This document shows, one piece after another, positions 23,157 through 30,009 of a DNA stretch of 30,009 nt. Each line of letters begins with the position of its first letter. Position 1 is the first letter of the stretch. The position numbers and the translations under genes were made by a program. Below the pieces are notes generated by a model that saw nothing but the letters and a program-made list of their open reading frames with translations, searched no databases and was not told the DNA's origin. Location: NCBI GenBank assembly GCA_016285815.1, contig JAEERN010000167.1, positions 1-30,009 on the forward strand. The letters are read 5' to 3'. Source of the stretch: Clostridiales bacterium. Its GTDB lineage: Bacteria; Bacillota; Clostridia; Oscillospirales; QAMX01.

Positions 23157-23847
23157 ATGCGTCTCGTCCTTTCAGGCGGAGGGGATCGACAGGGGAGAGC
23201 CGGCCCGCTTCCATGCGGAAAACGGTCCCGGCCCGGCGGGCCACCTCTTCGGCGTGGGTGATCAGCAGGACCGTCACGCCGAGGCGGTTCTGCGCCTCCA
23301 GCAGGCCGATGATCCCGGCCGCGGCAGCGGGGTCCAGATTGCCCGTGGGCTCGTCCGCCAGCAAAAGCCGGGGCGAGCGCGCCACGGCGCGGGCGACGGC
23401 GACTCGCTGCTGCTGTCCGCCGGAGAGCTGGGCGGGCAGGTGGTCCATCCGGTCGGCCAGTCCCACGGCGGCCAGGCTTTCCGCCGCGGCCTCCCGGCGG
23501 CCGCGGCTCGGCGCGCCGGACAGGATCAGACCCAGCTCCACGTTTTCCAGCGCGGTCATCCGGGGCACCAGATCGAAGCTCTGAAACACGAATCCCAGCA
23601 TCCGCGCCCGCAGGCCGGACAGGGCGCGGTCCGACAGGCGGCCCGTGTCGACGCCCTCCAGACGATAGGTCCCGGCGTCCGGCCGGTCCAGCAGTCCCAG
23701 AACGTTCAGCAGCGTGGACTTGCCGGAGCCGGAGCTTCCGATGACGGCGGCATAGCCGCCGGCCGGAACGGAGAACCCGACCCCGTCCAGCGCCGTCACC
23801 CCGTTGGGATAGCGTCGGGTCAGGCCGGCGCATTCGATCATATCCAA
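23125..23847 (-). CDS. Orphan ABC transporter ATPase (MacB/LolD-like)
   Basis: The 240-residue ATPase has a full motif set: Walker A G37-S-S-G-S-G-K-S44, Q-loop Gln89, signature L-S-G-G-Q (141-145), Walker B L-L-L-A-D-E (161-166) and switch His198. The sequence pattern ([18 protein letters not shown]) is that of ATPases paired with FtsX/MacB-type permeases that handle lipoproteins, peptides or antibiotics. No permease is visible on either side, so the partner lies elsewhere. A TTG start at 23847 has AAGGGG eight bases before; ATG at 23841 is the alternative. The last dozen residues overlap the deaminase gene. It is 61 bases after metK and probably cotranscribed. Confidence 0.9.
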   Translation of the reverse strand: MDMIECAGLTRRYPNGVTALDGVGFSVPAGGYAAVIGSSGSGKSTLLNVLGLLDRPDAGTYRLEGVDTGRLSDRALSGLRARMLGFVFQSFDLVPRMTALENVELGLILSGAPSRGRREAAAESLAAVGLADRMDHLPAQLSGGQQQRVAVARAVARSPRLLLADEPTGNLDPAAAAGIIGLLEAQNRLGVTVLLITHAEEVARRAGTVFRMEAGRLSPVDPLRLKGRDAYEKRQDQLLS

Positions 23848-23858
23848 GAGCAGGGCCC

Positions 23859-23890
23859 CTTTCCAACAAACTGCGTTTAGTTTGGGAAAG
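23859..23890 (-). promoter_or_regulatory. Hairpin between metK and the ABC gene, overlapping a ribosome site
   Basis: CTTTCC-AA-CAAACT (23859-23872) pairs with AGTTTG-GGAAAG (23879-23890): a 12-bp stem with a two-base bulge and a six-base loop. On the minus strand the 3' arm ends in GGAAAG, part of the ribosome site GGAAAGGGG of the ABC ATPase. No T-run follows, so it is not a clear metK terminator. Confidence 0.55.
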
Positions 23891-23908
23891 AGGCCGCGTT
23901 TTTATCCC

Positions 23909-25096
23909 TTATCGGCGCGCGGCCGGGAAAAGATCCGCCAGCTCGTCGGCGCGGTCGGTGCGCTCCCACGGGAGACCGGCGTCGCCGAAGTGACCGAACG
24001 AGGCCGTGGCGCGGTAGATCGGCGCGCGAAGGCCAAGGGTCTCGATGATGGCGGCGGGGCGGAAGTCGAACCGCTCGGCCACCAGCCGGGACAGGGTCTC
24101 GTCGTCCGCCAGCCCGGTGCCGAAGGTCTGGACCGTCAGCATCAGGGGCCGGGCCACGCCGATGGCGTAGGCCACGGAGACCTCACAGCGGTCCGCCAGG
24201 CCCGCCGCCACCACGTTCTTCGCGGCATAGCGCGCCATATAGCTGGCCGAGCGGTCGACCTTGGTGGGGTCCTTGCCGGAGAACGCGCCGCCGCCGTGCT
24301 GGATATAGCCGCCGTAGGTGTCGGCGATGATCTTCCGCCCGGTGAGACCGGAGTCGCCCATGGGGCCGCCCACGACGAAGCGGCCGGTGGGGTTGATGTA
24401 GAACGCGGTGTCGGCGGTGATGAGCCGCGCCGGCAGAGTCTTTTTGACGACCTCTTCCAGAATGCCCTCGCGGACGGTCCGGATGTCCGTTCCGGCGCTG
24501 TGCTGGGCCGAGACCACGACGCTGTTCAGAAAGGCGGGGCCCTCCGGCCCGTAGGTCACGGTCACCTGGCACTTGCCGTCCGGGTAGAGGAAGGGGAGGA
24601 CGCCGGTCTTGCGGACCGCGCTGAGGCGGCGGCTGATCTGCTGGGAAAAGCGGATGGGGGCGGGCATCAGCTCCGGCGTTTCGCGGCAGGCATAGCCGAA
24701 CATCATGCCCTGGTCTCCGGCGCCCACCGCGTCCAGCGGGTCGTCGGTGCCGCCGCGGCGCTCGACGCTGTCGCTGACTCCCATGCTGATGTCGGGGGAC
24801 TGGCGGTCCAGCGCCGTCAGCACGGCGCAGACCGCGCCGTCGAAGCCCTTTTCGCCGCTGTCGTAGCCGATGTCCAGCACGGTGCGGCGGACGATAGCGG
24901 CGAGATCCGGCTCCGCGTTCGCGGTGATCTCGCCCATGACCAGGACCATGCCCGTGGTGGCGCAGGTCTCACAGGCCACGCGCGCGCCCGGATCCCGGGC
25001 CAGGATGGCGTCCAGAACGGCGTCGGAGACGGCGTCGCAGACCTTGTCGGGGTGCCCCTCGGCGGGGGACTCTGAGGTGAACATACGGTAGCGCAT
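23909..25096 (-). CDS. metK: S-adenosylmethionine synthase
   Basis: MetK makes SAM from methionine and ATP. The 395-residue protein is full length and shows G-H-P-D-K (14-18) at the ATP site, the signature G-A-G-D-Q-G (125-130) and the phosphate-binding [14 protein letters not shown] segment around 255-270. The ATG at 25096 follows a GAAGGAAA site. The gene has a consensus SigA promoter and a roughly 190-base leader with a SAM riboswitch, giving feedback control by its product. Four further genes follow closely on the same strand and may share that control. Confidence 0.98.
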   Translation of the reverse strand: MRYRMFTSESPAEGHPDKVCDAVSDAVLDAILARDPGARVACETCATTGMVLVMGEITANAEPDLAAIVRRTVLDIGYDSGEKGFDGAVCAVLTALDRQSPDISMGVSDSVERRGGTDDPLDAVGAGDQGMMFGYACRETPELMPAPIRFSQQISRRLSAVRKTGVLPFLYPDGKCQVTVTYGPEGPAFLNSVVVSAQHSAGTDIRTVREGILEEVVKKTLPARLITADTAFYINPTGRFVVGGPMGDSGLTGRKIIADTYGGYIQHGGGAFSGKDPTKVDRSASYMARYAAKNVVAAGLADRCEVSVAYAIGVARPLMLTVQTFGTGLADDETLSRLVAERFDFRPAAIIETLGLRAPIYRATASFGHFGDAGLPWERTDRADELADLFPAARR

Positions 25097-25158
25097 TTTC
25101 GATTTCCTTCGGTTTTGAACTCTATAAAGCGGGTCGGCGGACGTTCGGATAACGCACA

Positions 25159-25189
25159 GCTCCCCGTCAAGATCGACCTGACGGGGAGC
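25159..25189 (-). promoter_or_regulatory. 11-bp hairpin in the metK leader
   Basis: On the minus strand GCTCCCCGTCA and TGACGGGGAGC pair perfectly around a 9-base loop, downstream of the riboswitch aptamer. No T-run follows, so it lacks the classic form of an intrinsic terminator; it is probably part of the expression platform. Confidence 0.6.
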
Positions 25190-25203
25190 ATCGTTTCAAC
25201 ACT

Positions 25204-25292
25204 GCCCATCATCCAAGCATTAGCACCACGTCCGTATTCGGACAGGTTGCTGTGTGGTCGCGGAGCTTGACTCTCGCACACTCTTTATAGGC
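25204..25292 (-). ncRNA. SAM riboswitch aptamer (SAM-I/IV-like) in the metK leader
   Basis: Read on the minus strand, the leader contains GAGTG, then GTCAAGCTCCG, CAGCAACC, a short hairpin and GGTGCTAAT. These are the core segments of the SAM-I/SAM-IV riboswitch group, with the GTCAAGC element closest to SAM-IV or the SAM-I/IV variant. Pairings found by hand: P1 GCCTAT with ATGGGC (25292-25287, 25209-25204), P2 GTGTG with CACAC, P3 ACC-GTCCG with CGGAC-GGT, and a P2-loop pseudoknot CAAGC with GCTTG (25269-25265, 25218-25214). Position before metK fits. The exact subclass needs a covariance-model search. Confidence 0.8.
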
Positions 25293-25298
25293 GAGGCT

Positions 25299-25328
25299 AT
25301 TATATCACACGGGACGCGGCCCTGTCAA
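25299..25328 (-). promoter_or_regulatory. Consensus SigA promoter of metK
   Basis: On the minus strand TTGACA (25328-25323), 18 bases and TATAAT (25304-25299); both boxes are perfect. Transcription begins close to the 5' end of the riboswitch. It is back to back with the promoter of the radical-SAM gene. Confidence 0.9.
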
Positions 25329-25360
25329 CAGGATTCGCCGGGGATCGCCAAAGTTCCCTC

Positions 25361-25389
25361 TTGACAAAAGAGAACAAATGTACTATACT
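25361..25389 (+). promoter_or_regulatory. SigA promoter of the radical-SAM gene pair
   Basis: TTGACA (25361-25366), 17 bases and TATACT (25384-25389), 32 bases before the GTG start at 25422. No operator palindrome such as a LexA box was found around it. Confidence 0.85.
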
Positions 25390-25421
25390 GGTCGCGAAGC
25401 ATCCGAAAGGGGGAGCGCGGC

Positions 25422-26708
25422 GTGACGACGGCGGAAAAGCTCTGTATCCTGGGCGAGGCGGCGCGGTACGACGCCAGCTGTTCGTCCTCCGGCTCGGGCC
25501 GCCAGGGGCGGTCCGGCGGTCTCGGGAACGCCTGTATGGCCGGCCTGTGCCACACCTGGGCCGAGGACGGGCGGTGCATCTCGCTGCTGAAGGTGCTGAT
25601 GTCCAACGACTGCGTCTTCGACTGTGCCTACTGCGCCTCGCGCCGGTCGGCGGAGACCCGGCGCGCCTCCTTCGAGCCGCGGGAGCTGGCCGAGCTCACC
25701 GCGGAGTTCTACCGGCGCAACTATATCGAGGGTCTGTTCCTCAGCTCGGCCGTCGTCGGGTCGCCGGACCGGACCATGGAGCGCATGATCGCCGTTCTGC
25801 GGCTGCTGCGGGAAGAGCTGGGCTTTTGCGGGTACATCCATCTAAAGGTCATCCCCGGCGCGGGGGAAGAGCTGGTCCGCGCCGCCGGGCTGCTGGCGGA
25901 CCGGGTCAGCGTCAACATCGAGCTGCCCAGTGAGAACGGGCTGAAGCTGCTGGCGCCCCAGAAGACGCGCCAGCGCATCCTGACGCCCATGGAGGACATC
26001 CGCTGGCTGAAGCTGCAGAACGCCGAGGACCGGCGGCGGTACCGCGGCGCGCCGCTGTTCGCCCCGGCGGGGCAGAGCACCCAGATGATCGTGGGCGCCA
26101 CGCCGGACACGGACCGGAAGATCCTGCTGCTGAGCGCGGCGCTGTACCGGAGATACGAGATGAAGCGGGTGTATTTCAGCGCCTACGTCCCCGTGGGACG
26201 GCATCCCAGCCTTCCGCCGCCGGACGCGCGCGTGCCGCTGCGGCGGGAGCACCGGCTGTATCAGGCGGACTGGCTCATGCGGTTCTACGGCTTCACTGCC
26301 GACGAGATCACCGAAGACGACGACCAGCTGGATCTGGAGCTGGACCCCAAGTGCGCCTGGGCCGTGCGCCATCCCGAGCAGTTCCCCGTCGAGGTCAACA
26401 CGGCGGATCTGGCGACGCTGCTGCGCGTGCCGGGCGTCGGCGTCAAGTCGGCCCGTCGGATCCTCGCCGCGCGCCGGGCGCGGCGGCTGGACGTGGAGGA
26501 CGTGCGGCGGCTGGGAGTCGTCGTGAAGCGGGCGGTGTTTTTTCTGACCTTCGGCGGCCGGTTCTACGGGCTGAAGAGCGACAGCCGCGCCCTGCTGCGG
26601 GCGCAGCTCGGCGACGGGCCCGCGGCGGGCGGCCAGATGACGCTGGAGGAGTGCGTTCCCCGGATCTCCGTTCCCGCGGCGCTTCCGGCCGTGGGGGCGG
26701 CTGGATGA
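25422..26708 (+). CDS. Putative DNA modification/repair radical SAM protein
   Basis: The 428-residue protein matches the radical-SAM family named 'putative DNA modification/repair radical SAM protein' (TIGR03916, from memory). The [4Fe-4S] motif is C64-x3-C68-x2-C71 in D-C-V-F-D-C-A-Y-C, preceded by the family's serine/glycine-rich N-terminus with further cysteines (20, 38, 43, 52). A helix-hairpin-helix DNA-binding motif sits at about 333-352 (L-L-R-V-P-G-V-G-V-K-S-A-R-R-I-L). This joins SAM radical chemistry with DNA or nucleic-acid binding; the reaction is unknown. GTG at 25422 has AAGGGGGAG about nine bases upstream. It is divergent from metK and overlaps its partner gene in an ATGA. Confidence 0.9.
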   Translation: MTTAEKLCILGEAARYDASCSSSGSGRQGRSGGLGNACMAGLCHTWAEDGRCISLLKVLMSNDCVFDCAYCASRRSAETRRASFEPRELAELTAEFYRRNYIEGLFLSSAVVGSPDRTMERMIAVLRLLREELGFCGYIHLKVIPGAGEELVRAAGLLADRVSVNIELPSENGLKLLAPQKTRQRILTPMEDIRWLKLQNAEDRRRYRGAPLFAPAGQSTQMIVGATPDTDRKILLLSAALYRRYEMKRVYFSAYVPVGRHPSLPPPDARVPLRREHRLYQADWLMRFYGFTADEITEDDDQLDLELDPKCAWAVRHPEQFPVEVNTADLATLLRVPGVGVKSARRILAARRARRLDVEDVRRLGVVVKRAVFFLTFGGRFYGLKSDSRALLRAQLGDGPAAGGQMTLEECVPRISVPAALPAVGAAG

Positions 26709-27442
26709 CGACGCTGTTCTGCGGCGGGGGATTCGACGGGTTTCTCACCGCGGTGTTCGAGGCCTACCGCCGGGGGATCGAGACGGACTGCGCCATCCGC
26801 CGGGCCGGCGGAGGCGCCGTCATGACGCTGGGACCGTCGGAGGAGATCCCGCCGGACCCGGTCCGGGCCGGCCGGGTCGAGCGGAAGCTGAAGGCGCTGG
26901 GGATGGTCCGGACGCTTTCGCTGGCGTGGCTCTCCGGCGAAGAGCTGGAGGACGAGATGCTGGCCTGTGTCGTCCGCGGCATCCGGGAGGGGCGCGCCCC
27001 GTGGGCCGACCGCTCGTCGCGCCCCGTGGGCCGGGTGACGGCCGCCGCGGACCGGGTCCGGCTCGAGGCGCACCGATATGTGGAGTTCCTGCGGTTCCGC
27101 CGCGTTTTCGGGGACCCGCCCGTCTATCTGTCCGACATCGAGCCGCTCTACGACATCCTGCCGCTGATTGCCGGCCACTTCACGCGCCGGTTCCCGTCCC
27201 AGCTCTTTCTGATCCGGGAGCAGGGCTTCGGGCGGACGCTGGTCTGGGACGGACGCGAGGCGGTGATCTCCGACGATCCGGCCCTGTTCCGCCTGTCCGC
27301 CGAGGACCGGGGAGACGCCGCCGGGATGTGGCGCGCCTACTTTGAAAGCGTCGCCATCCCGTGGCGGAAGAACAAAAAGCTCCAGGCGCACTTCGTGCCC
27401 CTGCGCTTCCGCGGCCGTCTGACGGAGTTCGGCGCGGAGTGA
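26705..27442 (+). CDS. Partner of the radical-SAM repair protein (TIGR03915/DUF4130 family)
   Basis: The 245-residue protein matches the family always found beside the radical-SAM protein above (TIGR03915, DUF4130). Typical features are the start F-C-G-G-G-F-D-G-F-L-T-A-V-F-E-A-Y, the H-R-Y-V-E-F-L-R-F segment near residue 120 and P-L-Y-D-I-L-P-L-I-A-G-H-F, followed by a C-terminal W-R-A-Y-F-E-S-V-A-I-x-x-R-x-N motif. In many bacteria it is fused or linked to a uracil-DNA-glycosylase-like domain; that domain is absent here given the length. It overlaps the radical-SAM stop (ATGA) and ends before a strong terminator, so the pair is a two-gene operon. The DNA-repair role is inferred from family context only. 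Confidence 0.88.
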   Translation: MTTLFCGGGFDGFLTAVFEAYRRGIETDCAIRRAGGGAVMTLGPSEEIPPDPVRAGRVERKLKALGMVRTLSLAWLSGEELEDEMLACVVRGIREGRAPWADRSSRPVGRVTAAADRVRLEAHRYVEFLRFRRVFGDPPVYLSDIEPLYDILPLIAGHFTRRFPSQLFLIREQGFGRTLVWDGREAVISDDPALFRLSAEDRGDAAGMWRAYFESVAIPWRKNKKLQAHFVPLRFRGRLTEFGAE

Positions 27443-27463
27443 ACGCGCCTTTGCCGACTTCTT

Positions 27464-27493
27464 GCCCCGCCGGGTCCGCCCGGCGGGGCTTTT
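27464..27493 (+). terminator. Intrinsic terminator of the radical-SAM pair
   Basis: GCCCCGCCGGG (27464-27474), loop TCCG and CCCGGCGGGGC (27479-27489) followed by four T: an 11-bp perfect stem with a short T-tract. A second 9-bp stem (27497-27530) follows without a T-run. Confidence 0.8.
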
Positions 27494-27561
27494 CGGCGCG
27501 CTGCCCGCCGCCGCGGGGGCTGGCAGCGCGGGAGAGAAGGACAGATTTCCGGAAAATACAC

Positions 27562-27589
27562 TTGCAAAAATCAGATTTTGTGGTATCAT
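27562..27589 (+). promoter_or_regulatory. SigA-type promoter of cdaA
   Basis: TTGCAA (27562-27567), 16 bases and TATCAT (27584-27589), with TGG directly before the -10 box (extended -10). Transcription would start near 27596, giving a leader of about 46 bases. Confidence 0.65.
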
Positions 27590-27641
27590 ATTAGAGAGGG
27601 ACGTTTGGGCGTCCCGCGATCCGACGACGGGAGGGGAAATC

Positions 27642-28523
27642 GTGGCGGCGTATCTGGAACGCTTTCTGACGCTTTTGACCAACGCCTTTGACCTGCTGCG
27701 CTGGCAGGACGTGGTCGATATGCTGCTGATCGCCTTTTTGCTGTACAAGGTCTTGATGTTCGTCCGCGAATCCAGCGCGGCCCAGGTCATCAAGACCATC
27801 GTCGGCGTCGTCATCGTGACCCAGCTGCTGGATCTGCTGCAGCTGAACGTCTCCCACTACATCTTCGCCTCGGCGCTCCAGATCGGCATCCTCGCCATCA
27901 TCATCCTGTTCCAGCCGGAGCTGAGGCGGATGCTGAACTCCGTGGGCCAGCGCCCCATCCTGAGATTCTTCTCCCTGAGCGAGGCGCCGGACGAGAACGA
28001 GACCCTGCGCGCCATCGCGCTGCTCACCGAGACGGCGGACAAGCTGAGCCGGTCCCGCACGGGCGCGCTGATCTGCATCGAACGGGAGAACCGTCTGGGC
28101 GACATCATCAAGACGGGCACGCAGGTCAACGCCGACATCTCGGACGATCTGCTGGGCAATATCTTTTACGACAAGGCCCCGCTGCACGACGGCGCGGTGG
28201 TCATCCAGAACTGGCGCATCGCCGCGGCGGGCTGCCGCCTGCCCCTGAGCGAGAACAAATCCATCAGCCGGGATCTCGGCATGCGCCACCGGGCGGGCCT
28301 CGGCCTCAGCGAGGCCACGGACGCCTTCGTCCTCATCGTCTCGGAGGAGACCGGCGGCATCACCGTGGCGGACGGCGGCATCTTCAAGCGCAATCTGACG
28401 CCGGAGATGCTCTCGTCCATGATGAAAAAAGAGTTCTTCGACGGATCGGCGGAAAAGACCACCATCCGCCGCCTTTTCCCGTGGAATCGAAAGAGAAAGG
28501 ACGGCAGCGCCGACGTCAAGTGA
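27642..28523 (+). CDS. cdaA: Diadenylate cyclase CdaA
   Basis: CdaA joins two ATP into the second messenger c-di-AMP, which controls potassium and osmolyte balance and wall integrity. The 293-residue protein has three N-terminal membrane segments (about 22-40, 48-66 and 76-92) and a DAC domain with the catalytic D-G-A (183-185) and R-H-R (215-217) motifs. The GTG at 27642 is preferred for its GGAGGGG site and because upstream codons cross the promoter. It is followed by cdaR after 19 bases, the usual Firmicutes pair. The C-terminal tail is basic. Confidence 0.96.
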   Translation: MAAYLERFLTLLTNAFDLLRWQDVVDMLLIAFLLYKVLMFVRESSAAQVIKTIVGVVIVTQLLDLLQLNVSHYIFASALQIGILAIIILFQPELRRMLNSVGQRPILRFFSLSEAPDENETLRAIALLTETADKLSRSRTGALICIERENRLGDIIKTGTQVNADISDDLLGNIFYDKAPLHDGAVVIQNWRIAAAGCRLPLSENKSISRDLGMRHRAGLGLSEATDAFVLIVSEETGGITVADGGIFKRNLTPEMLSSMMKKEFFDGSAEKTTIRRLFPWNRKRKDGSADVK

Positions 28524-28542
28524 CGGCGGGCGGGAACGACAT

Positions 28543-29802
28543 ATGCTGAAAAAGCTGAAACAGATCAATATCCCCATGCTGCTCGTCTCGGTGGTCGCCA
28601 GCGTCATCATCTGGTTCATCGTCATGGGCACCATCAACCCGGAGATGACCATCCGGTTCCAGGACGTGAGCGTCACCATCCAGGGCACCACGGAGCTCTA
28701 TGAGAACATGGGCTATTCCATCCTGTCCAACACGGACTTCGCCTTCGACGTGGAGCTGACGGGAAACCGCAACAGCATCCTGCGTCTGAACCGCGAGAAC
28801 ATCGAGATCGTCTGCGACGTGTCCAAGATCTCGGGCAACGGTGCGAACCGCATCCAGTGCACGGTCAACACGCCGTACAGCGACGTGCACGTGACGGACC
28901 AGAGCGCGCTGATGGTCACCATCGAGGCCGACAAGATCACCGAGCGGAGCTTTCCGCTTCGCTATGAGCTGACCGGCACGGTGGGGGACTCTTATTCCTT
29001 GGGCACGCCGACGCTGGCCGCGTCCACCGTCACCGTCAGCGGCCCGACCACCGAGCTGTCCAAGATCTCGCACGGGCTCGTCACCGCCAACGTCAGCGAG
29101 CTGGAGGACTCGGCCACGCTGTCCCTGCCGGTGACGCTGATCAGCGACTCCGGCGACCCCATCGATCTGCGCTATACCCAGCTGATCACCAAGTCGGCCG
29201 AGCTGACCGTTCCCGTCTACCTCGTCAAAGAGGTGCCCTTCTCGCTGCGCGTGAACAGCGGCGGCGGCCTGACGGAGAACGAGGTGGAGCTGACCATCAA
29301 CCCCACCAAGGTCACGCTGGTGGGCGAAAGAGCCGCGCTGTCCGAGATCTCGTCCATCTCGCTGGGCAGCATCGATCTGGGCGGCATCGGCGACGGGCTG
29401 ACGACGGAAAAGGAGTTCGTTCTCCCCTCCGGCATCCGCTGCCGCAGCGACCGCTCCAGCGCGACGGTCTCGGTCGCGGTCAAGGACATCGAGATCCGCT
29501 CGTACCGCGTTTCCAAGATCACGCTGATCGGATCGCTGGACGAATTCAACGCCAGCGTCCTGACCGACTACGTCACCGTCCGTCTGCGCGGGAACGCCAC
29601 GCTGCTGGACGCGGTGACGGCGGACGATTTCACCGTCACCGTGGCGCTGGACACCCTGACGCCCAGGTCCGGCAACCAGATGGCCTCGGCCGAGGTGAGC
29701 TTCCTGCCGGCGGTCAACGCCGAGCTGCTCGAGGCGGATTACAGCGTCACCGTCACGCTGCGCCGGGTCGAACCTCCGTCTCCGCCCGAGCCGGAAGAAT
29801 AG
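28543..29802 (+). CDS. cdaR: YbbR-domain regulator of CdaA
   Basis: CdaR binds CdaA at the membrane and modulates its cyclase activity. The 419-residue protein has one N-terminal membrane segment (about 12-30, L-L-V-S-V-V-A-S-V-I-I-W-F-I-V) and an extracytoplasmic region with three or four YbbR repeats of about 80-90 residues; repeated cues are F-D-V-E-L-T-G-N-R, V-T-V-S-G-P-T-T-E-L and V-T-L-V-G-E-R. The tail is proline- and glutamate-rich. glmM, the usual third gene of this operon, does not follow directly; the next frame is a probable FAD oxidoreductase. Confidence 0.93.
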   Translation: MLKKLKQINIPMLLVSVVASVIIWFIVMGTINPEMTIRFQDVSVTIQGTTELYENMGYSILSNTDFAFDVELTGNRNSILRLNRENIEIVCDVSKISGNGANRIQCTVNTPYSDVHVTDQSALMVTIEADKITERSFPLRYELTGTVGDSYSLGTPTLAASTVTVSGPTTELSKISHGLVTANVSELEDSATLSLPVTLISDSGDPIDLRYTQLITKSAELTVPVYLVKEVPFSLRVNSGGGLTENEVELTINPTKVTLVGERAALSEISSISLGSIDLGGIGDGLTTEKEFVLPSGIRCRSDRSSATVSVAVKDIEIRSYRVSKITLIGSLDEFNASVLTDYVTVRLRGNATLLDAVTADDFTVTVALDTLTPRSGNQMASAEVSFLPAVNAELLEADYSVTVTLRRVEPPSPPEPEE

Positions 29803-29812
29803 CCGGAACCGC

Positions 29813-30009
29813 ATGGCCGTCGTCGTTTCTGGGATCTCGCTCCCCTTTGAAGAGGAGAACGCCACAGCGCTTCGGAAGGCCGCGGACCTCTGCGGTCTTT
29901 CTTTGTCTGCCGGCGTCTCGGCGGCGGTCTGCCGCGAGGCGGTGGACGCCCGCCGCGGCGAGCTGAAGCGGGTCGTTTCCGTCCGGCTGGACGGGCTGTC
30001 CCGCTCGGC
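29813..30009 (+). CDS. Truncated start of a probable FAD-dependent oxidoreductase
   Basis: An open frame starts at ATG 29813, ten bases after cdaR, and runs to the window edge (65 codons). The visible part, with I-S-L-P-F near residue 8 and the C-R-E-A-V-D-A-R-R-G segment near residues 42-51, resembles the N-terminal domain of the COG2509-type FAD/NAD-dependent dehydrogenases, where an S-x-D-A-R-K stretch precedes the dinucleotide fold. In other Clostridia such a gene often lies between cdaR and glmM. The ribosome site is weak (CCGGAA), suggesting coupling to cdaR. The FAD fold itself lies outside the window. Confidence 0.6.
   Translation, partial: MAVVVSGISLPFEEENATALRKAADLCGLSLSAGVSAAVCREAVDARRGELKRVVSVRLDGLSRS

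Noticed and set aside
23882..25075. 397-codon plus-strand open frame opposite metK
   Set aside because: metK is unambiguous on the minus strand; the plus-strand product is an Arg/Gly/Asp-rich shadow.
25159..25189. Intrinsic terminator in the metK leader
   Set aside because: The stem is strong but no T-run follows on the minus strand, so it was listed as a leader hairpin only.

Overview
The window is a gene-dense stretch of a G+C-rich (about two-thirds G+C by eye) Firmicutes chromosome. It most resembles an anaerobic, spore-forming Clostridia of the Oscillospiraceae type. The pointers are a YpeB spore-germination protein, Firmicutes families such as DUF4364, DUF4003 and DUF3048, the CdaA/CdaR diadenylate cyclase pair, consensus SigA promoters, strong AGGAGG-type ribosome binding sites, and a SAM riboswitch in front of metK. 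No rRNA, tRNA, CRISPR array, insertion sequence or phage gene was seen. Because G+C is high, long antisense open frames shadow nearly every gene; these were discarded.

Layout. Positions 1-143 (- strand) hold the promoter and start of a transcription unit that leaves the left edge. 216-3835 (- strand) is a phospholipid block (pssA, psd, PAP2 phosphatase) followed by ypeB; ypeB has its own forespore-like promoter embedded in a perfect inverted repeat. A small Smr-domain gene (-) and galK (+) diverge around 4250-4405. 4406-12802 (+) is a tightly packed run: galK, DUF4364, two tandem DUF3048 lipoproteins, prfA, Sua5/YwlC, coaE and an M18 aminopeptidase. fba follows with its own AT-rich leader and a strong terminator, then a small unknown gene. 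14449-19735 (+) is a promoter-led operon: TIM-barrel isomerase/epimerase, cytoplasmic sulfatase-family hydrolase, two paralogous calcineurin-like phosphoesterases and a RodA/FtsW protein. 19764-20914 (+) is an ECF-like sigma factor with a membrane-anchored probable anti-sigma factor, closed by a bidirectional terminator.

20980-25328 (- strand) is a metK-led block: SAM riboswitch, metK, orphan ABC ATPase, dCMP deaminase, TcdA-type E1-like enzyme and DUF4003. Back to back with it, 25361-27442 (+) carries a radical-SAM protein of the putative DNA modification/repair family and its usual partner. 27562-30009 (+) holds cdaA and cdaR, followed by the truncated start of a probable FAD-dependent oxidoreductase.

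Functionally most of the window is housekeeping: phosphatidylethanolamine synthesis, translation termination, the t6A/ct6A tRNA modification (Sua5 and TcdA), CoA and SAM synthesis, glycolysis and c-di-AMP signalling. The parts most worth a second look are: the ypeB promoter/ribosome-site inverted repeat (and a similar arrangement at the left edge); the sulfatase-phosphoesterase operon; a dephospho-CoA kinase without its P-loop lysine; the metK leader, with mutually exclusive pairings; and the radical-SAM repair pair.
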